Source: Petaurus breviceps papuanus
Taxonomy: Eukaryota > Chordata > Mammalia > Diprotodontia > Petauridae
Reading direction: 5' to 3'
NCBI GenBank assembly: GCA_028583685.1
Contig: JAMXIF010001164.1
Location: 13,157,912 to 13,221,911 of the forward strand
DNA length: 64,000 bases
In this document: positions 58,807 to 64,000 of the stretch, piece after piece
Position numbering within the stretch: the first letter of the stretch is position 1
Layout of the letters: each line of letters begins with the position of its first letter
The notes under the pieces: generated by a model
What the model was told of the DNA's origin: nothing
Databases searched by the model: none
Seen by the model: only the letters and a program-made list of their open reading frames with translations
Translations under genes and position numbers: made by a program

Positions 58807-59424
58807 AAAAATAGGAGGACTTAAAACATACATGCTTTTGTTTTTGTTTTTTTTTTTAAATCAACATCTCCCATTTGATCTTTCAGATGTTAAATTCTGT
58901 ATTTACGATCATTTTTCTAGGTGCCATATACAATAGTTGTGTAATAGAGTGCTAGATTAGGGAATTGAATTATTTTCAATTTAATGTCTCTAGATGGCTT
59001 TTACTTGGAATATAGTTTATATGTTCATTTGTTAAATTAATGTAGAAAAAAATTAATGAAATTGTTACTCATGAAACTCAGATCTTCCCACATGTTAGTC
59101 AGAGCTACTGATAATCTTTAAAAGGTTGATTAAAATAAAATGTGTGTTTACACAGGAAATTGGATGAAAACAAACAAAGAAAGGCCCTGGAGCCTCACCA
59201 TTTCCATGTACAAATGACTAGAAGGATTGAAAAGAATCTTATAACAACAGTGAGACATCAAGTTGTAAGCAGCAACTTAACTGTTGCTGTATAACATGTA
59301 GAGGCATTAGTATTGAATTCAAACCCAATACCACTGCCTGGTTCATTTTCTTGACAAATAGCATTAGACTTCCTACGTTCCTAACATAATCAAAATTATA
59401 GGGCCAGAAGTCCATTTCAGCACA
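58807..59424. other. No recognisable feature
   Basis: AT-rich unique-looking sequence. Confidence 0.5.
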
Positions 59425-59427
59425 AAT

Positions 59428-59475
<48 letters not shown>

Positions 59476-59480
59476 ACAAA
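59425..59480. repeat. AC microsatellite
   Basis: Nearly pure (CA)n for about 44 bases, then imperfect units. Confidence 0.95.
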
Positions 59481-59522
59481 CGCAAATCCAGGCCCACAGA
59501 TCATGTGCCTAAATTAAATTCA

Positions 59523-59681
59523 CAGGGTGGCTAGGTGGTGCAGTGATGAGAGCACTGACCCTGGAGTCAGGAGGACCTGAGTTGAAATCTGGTCTCAGAC
59601 ACTTAACATTTACTAGCTGTGTGACCTTGGGCAATTCACTTAACCCCAATTGCTTTACCTTCCCCCACCAAAAAGCAAAAA

Positions 59682-59686
<5 letters not shown>
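59523..59686 (+). mobile_element. WSINE-like SINE
   Basis: 'cagggtggctaggtggtgca', 'cactgaccctggagtcagga', 'gtgaccttgggcaattcact' and 'taaccccaattgctttacct'; its A-rich tail passes into a GATA repeat. Confidence 0.9.
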
Positions 59687-59735
<49 letters not shown>

Positions 59736-59757
59736 GGATAGATAGATAGATAGATAA
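59687..59757. repeat. GATA microsatellite
   Basis: About 17 GATA units with one GATG variant, grown from the tail of the SINE. Confidence 0.95.
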
Positions 59758-59889
59758 ATCAGATTGGATATGGAAGACCATCTCCAAGCCTATAGTAAAA
59801 TGAGATAATTCATCTGAAATTTCCTAGGATTAAAGCTAATCCATGAATTGAATCAAATTATTCAATTACTTAAATGCAGCAAAAAACTT

Positions 59890-60015
59890 AAGCATTAGTA
59901 TGGAATCAAAGGATGTTGTCTGTCAATTATCATGTATGTGACCTTAGGGAAGTCACTTAACCTCGACTTCAGTCTGAAAATGCCAATAAATGACCTTTCA
60001 GGTACCTAACAGCTA
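59890..60015 (+). mobile_element. MIR-type fragment
   Basis: 'tatgtgaccttagggaagtc' followed by 'acttaacctcgacttcagtc' is the MIR core. Confidence 0.65.
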
Positions 60016-60129
60016 TATACATATCTTTATGCATTACTATAAGACAGTATAGTGCATGGTGAGGAAATAGAACATAATGTGGTGATGATCTTAAAGGGGG
60101 AACAATCTAATCCAGATAAGAAAAATTAG

Positions 60130-60262
60130 ACAGAAAAGTATGGTCTAGTAGATAGAGTGCAGGCCTTAGAGTCAGGAATGCTTAAGTTCAAATCTTGACA
60201 TACAGTAATTCTATAATCATGGGTAAATCACTTAAGCTTTCGGAGGTCCATAAATTATCTAA
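60130..60262 (+). mobile_element. CORE-SINE fragment
   Basis: 'ggtctagtagatagagtgca', 'gccttagagtcaggaatgct' and 'atcatgggtaaatcacttaa' in order. Confidence 0.7.
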
Positions 60263-60758
60263 CGTCATAAGGCTAATCGTGCCTGCTCTTGAAACAGTGA
60301 CTACTTATTCAAAATAGAGACTTGGGGAAGTTCTAAATGTTGAGAAGTTTCTTACATTGGGGATTATTTCGTGAACCATACTACTGGGTACTGGAATACT
60401 CATTCAAGACACCAGAGTGAGAAGGTCCTAGGGTACTAGGCTTTTCCCATATCCTACAACATTGAGAATCACCAAGGGGAAAGAAAGGATTAATTAGACC
60501 ATGAATCCCTCTCCATTTATAAGGTACACACATACACATATATACATACAATAAAAAATAGCCAAAAATGTAAAATAATCAGAACAAAAAGAATACTACT
60601 GCCACTAAAATATTTTAGAGCAACTAAATCAGCCAAGATAACAGAGAGAATAGAGGTAGAAAAATAAAACATATCAAATATGCCAAGAAATATTTTAGGT
60701 GGATAAATGACAAACATAAAGCAATATCTTCAACTTATTTATTTACATTCTTTTTTTT
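60263..60758. other. No recognisable feature
   Basis: Unique-looking; contains a short imperfect ACACAT run near 60525. Confidence 0.5.
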
Positions 60759-60772
60759 AAAGTAAAACTCTG

Positions 60773-60942
60773 CGGGTAGCCAGGTAGCACAGTGAGTAAG
60801 AGCACCAGCTCCAGTGTTGGGATGACCTGGGGATCGAATCCAGGCTCCGACACTTAGCACCTACCCAGAAACACCTGGCCGTGTAACCTTGAGCAAGTTA
60901 CTTAACCCCTATTGCTTTAAAAATTTTGAAAAAAAGAAAAAA
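60773..60942 (+). mobile_element. Young tRNA-like SINE with 14-base duplication
   Basis: 'cgggtagccaggtagcacag', 'gtgttgggatgacctgggga', 'tcgaatccaggctccgacac' and an A-rich tail. Flanked by a perfect duplication AAAGTAAAACTCTG (60759-60772 and 60943-60956). Confidence 0.95.
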
Positions 60943-60988
60943 AAAGTAAAACTCTGAAAGCTATTCTTTCCATTTGTCCCTCCCAAAC

Positions 60989-61600
60989 TGTACAGCCATG
61001 CACAAGCAGCTTTCCAGAGGACTGCTGCTGTGAACAGCCTTTCAAAGTTCTGATTACACAGTATAGTGAACTCTATTTATTCAGTAACAAAGCAGAGCAA
61101 AGTATTCAATCAAAATACAGCATTCACCATGTCACAACTTAACAAATTAACACTAAAATGGCCATGTAGTTTTCACCAAAATGGTCATATAGTTTTAAAC
61201 AAAGTATACTCATTTAGTAAGTCAATCATTTAATACCTCCTTACTTCAATCATCAAAATACGAAGATCAAAGTCCTCTACGCCTGGGGTGCACTTAAGTT
61301 ACAATTTCATCAGTCACTACTCAGTACCCTCTTAAGGGATAGTGGAAAGTACAAAGGCAATCTACCCCTAGGTTCCAAGTAAGTACCAATTTCATCAAGT
61401 CACTAATATTCACTACTCTCTTAAGGGGTGGTGGGAATTTCAAAGGCCATCCACCCCTATGTCACACGTAAGTTACAATTTCATCAGTCAGCATTAAAAA
61501 CCCAAGCAGAGTTATTTTCATCTTGACTTGAGTCAGGCTCAAAGCTTCTGTGTTTCCTCTTCCATGGTCCCAGCTCCTCCCTGAATCTAAACCAACTTAT
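60989..61600 (-). mobile_element. Truncated LTR of an endogenous retrovirus, family A
   Basis: Starts TGTACAGC and follows the right-hand end of the family-A LTR, as in 24857-26156, for about 600 bases, then stops against L1-type sequence. A unit of about 85 bases is repeated two to three times (61295-61490), which explains part of the length variation in this family. No viral genes adjoin it. A broken fossil. Confidence 0.8.
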
Positions 61601-61604
61601 GCTT

Positions 61605-62220
61605 GTTTATAATCCTAACTTCTTTGTTTTCTGGAGTTTTCTATCCCAAGTTTTCTGCTTCTTTAGCATGGTAGCTGTAAAGCTGTAAATATAATATGAT
61701 CCTGATTGTGTCTCTATCATATTTGAATGGTTTCTTTCTGGCTGACTAATTTTTTTCCCCTCTGATCTTGCTGCTCTGGAATTTGTCTAATATTCCTAAG
61801 AATTTTTATTTTGAGGTCTCTTTCAGATTTTGTTCAGAGGAACATTTCAATTTGTATTTTATCTTCTGGTTCTTGCATATTGGGGCAGTTTTTTGATAAT
61901 TTCTCAAAATATAATATCTAGGTTCTTTCTTTGATCATGGCTTTCAGATAATCTTATGACTGTTACATTATTTCTCCTTGATTTATTTTCTAGGTGAGTT
62001 GTTTTACCAATGAGATATTTCACATTTCCTTCTTTTTTCAACCTTTGTCTTTGTTTTATACTTTCTTGATGTTTCATGGAGTCCTTTGTTCCAATTTGTC
62101 CAATTCTCTTCTATAAGGATATTTTTAGTGACTTTTTGACCTCTTTTTTCCCATTTAGCCAATTCTGTTTATTAAGGTGCTATTTTCTTCCATGTTTTTG
62201 TACCCCATTTTACCATAATT
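61605..62220 (-). mobile_element. L1/HAL1 ORF1 fragment, antisense
   Basis: 'gcatattggggcagtttttt', 'gatcatggctttcagataat' and 'aatgagatatttcacatttc' are the complement of ORF1. More decayed than the adjacent HAL1, which appears to have landed beside or in it. Confidence 0.7.
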
Positions 62221-62224
62221 ACAT

Positions 62225-63100
62225 ATTTTTTTAATTTTTTATCTTTCAAATGCTTTAGTAACTGCTGATTTACATCATTCATTTCCACCAGATTTTGAGT
62301 TATAAATTTTCTCCCTGTTTTTCCCCTATCCACAGCACCAAAATAGCTGTTCCACAGGATATCCTCTCCTCCAATCTGCTCTCTCCAATATTTTCTCCCA
62401 TACGCCTTTCAACTGTATATCATATTTCCCAATTACATGTAAAATAGAATTAATAATATGTATGTATATATATATATATATATTTGAATATTTTATTTTA
62501 AAACTTTGAATTCCAGATTCATTCTCTTCCTCCCTTGTCACCCACCCTTACTGGGAAGATAAGCAGTTTGGTATAGGCTGTACATGTGTGGCTAATGTGA
62601 AACAATAACCTAGTAGATATATTGTAAAAGACTGACTATATTTTCCTCCCTCCTATCCCACCTACCACTTGTTCTATTCTCTACATTGATCCTGTCCCTT
62701 TTCAAAAGTGGGTGCTTCCAACGGCACTCCCCCCCAACCTGCCCTCCCTTCTATAATCCCCTTCCCCCTTACTCTCCTGGAGGGTGAGGTACCCTAATAA
62801 GTGTGTATTTCATTCCCTCCTCAAGCCAAATTCAATGGGAATAAGGTAGACCCAATCCCTTTTGCCTACCTATTCTTCCCCTCCATTGTAAACATTTTCC
62901 CTTGCCTCTTCTGTATGAGATAGTTAACCCCATTCTGTCTCTCCCCATCTCCTCTCATTATATTCCTCTCTCACCTCTTAATTTCACCTTTTAAGTATCA
63001 TCCCTTCCTGTTAAATTGGTCTTCTGCCCTCTATCTATGTATACCTGTAAACATATATATATACACATTCAAATATGTATTCTTATGCCCATATACCCTC

Positions 63101-63135
<35 letters not shown>

Positions 63136-64000
63136 TATTTATTTATATTCCCTTCAACTACAGAGAAAAATTTCATAAGTTACAATTATTGTTTTTCCAA
63201 GTAGGAATGTTAATAGTTGAACTTTGTTAAGTTCCTTATGATTTCTTTTCCCTGTTTACCTTCTCAAGGTTCTCTTGCTTCTTGTATCTGAATGTCAACT
63301 TTTCTGTTCAATTCTGTTTTTTATTCAGCAAGAATGCTTGAAAGTCCTCTATTCCACTGAATGACCATATTTTTCCCTGAAATATGATACTCAGATTTGC
63401 TGGGTAGGTGATTCTTGGTTTTAATCCCAGCTCCTTTGACCTCCAGAATATCATATTCCAAGTTCTTCAATCGCTCAGTGAAGAAGCTGCCAGATCCTGG
63501 GTTTTCCTGATTGTGTTTGCTCAATATTCAAATTGTTTCTACTTGCCTGATTGTAATATTCTCTCCGTAATCTGGGAATTCCATGAAATGTCTATAACAT
63601 TCCTAGGAGTTTTCTTTATGTGATCTTTTTCAAGAGGTGATCAGTAGATTCTTTCAACCTCTATTTTGCCCTCTGGTTCTAAAATATCAGAGCAATTTTC
63701 TTTGAGAACTTCCTGGAGGATGATTGCTAGGTTCTTACTTTGATCATGGCTTTCAGGTACTCCAATAATTTTTAAATTATCTCTCCTGGATCTACTTTCC
63801 ATGTCAGTGGTTTTTCCCATGACATATTTTACATTGCCTTCTATTTTTTCATTTGTTTGGATAGGTTTGATAGTATCTTGATTTCTCATAAAGTCACTAA
63901 TTTCCATTTGTTCCAATGTAATTCTGAAGCAGTGATTCTTTTCATTGAGCTGTTGAGATTTTTTTGTCCATTTGGCAAATTTGGCTTTTTAAAGCATGCT
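62225..64000 (-). mobile_element. HAL1, antisense, cut by the window edge
   Basis: T-rich start (complement of the A-tail), then 'gatttacatcattcatttcc', 'caattacatgtaaaatagaa' and 'ggtataggctgtacatgtgt' as in the 3' UTRs of the two sense HAL1 copies. A TA/TATG spacer (63040-63150) and ORF1 follow in complement up to the window end. The 3' half is continuous and contains no ORF2. Its 5' end lies outside. Confidence 0.85.
63320..63950 (-). pseudogene. HAL1 ORF1 remnant, partial
   Basis: On the minus strand, 63641-63916 is open and reads EGNVKYVMGKTTDMESRSRR, DNLKIIGVPESHDQSKNLAI and ILQEVLKENCSDILEPEGKI: the best-preserved RRM region of the three HAL1 copies. The piece 63321-63524 gives the following region (GSFFTERLKNLEYDI, KTKNHLPSKSEYH). 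The frame is broken between the two. Confidence 0.85.

Overview
The window looks like ordinary non-coding DNA from a marsupial nuclear genome. It is AT-rich and CpG-poor and is packed with interspersed repeats in a typically marsupial mix: CORE-SINEs (MIR and Mar1/WSINE-like), decayed L2, many L1 fragments, half-L1 (HAL1) elements and solo LTRs. The abundant SINE of the American opossum Monodelphis is not seen, while short WSINE-like copies and a young tRNA-like SINE are. I lean towards an Australian lineage, but this is an inference. No intact host protein-coding gene, tRNA or rRNA gene was found.

Layout. 0.9-6.5 kb: a long L2 fossil, MIR copies, a reversed Mar1-type SINE and a SINE pair that shares one target-site duplication. 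6.5-13 kb: a stack of mostly antisense L1 3' ends, with two sense L1 pieces next to them, a SINE, a solo LTR (9361-10554) and a 290-bp TA-rich tract. 13-16.5 kb: mostly unassigned sequence containing a diverged 275-bp direct duplication. 16.6-19.5 kb: antisense L1 3' and 5' halves. 19.7-21.3 kb: a TC microsatellite, L2 and two reversed SINEs. 24-28 kb: an L2 split by a second solo LTR of the same family in the opposite direction, a SINE dimer and an old L1. 29-29.7 kb: a processed pseudogene of PACRGL on the minus strand. 31.3-33.8 kb: 2.5 kb I cannot assign. 34.2-35.6 kb: L2, a third solo LTR of another family and a SINE. 36-38 kb: a very old L1 and a CCTT microsatellite. 38-45 kb: mostly unique sequence with scattered MIR and SINE copies. 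45-54.6 kb: L1 and HAL1 sequence in the sense direction, including two near-complete HAL1 elements with clear target-site duplications, one of them nested in an L1. 55-64 kb: an L1 5' half, L2, young SINEs, a truncated LTR and a third HAL1 cut by the window edge.

Nothing here works together as a gene system. The readable story is the order of insertions: L2 and MIR are oldest, L1 followed, then HAL1, LTRs and SINEs landed in them. No previously undescribed functional system is supported. The best items for a second look are the HAL1 pair, the two SINE pairs within single target-site duplications, the PACRGL retrocopy, the local 275-bp duplication, the unassigned 2.5-kb block and one splice-flanked open frame at 4479-4592. 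Family assignments rest on my recollection of consensus sequences and on reading by eye; ends without a target-site duplication are good to tens of bases.
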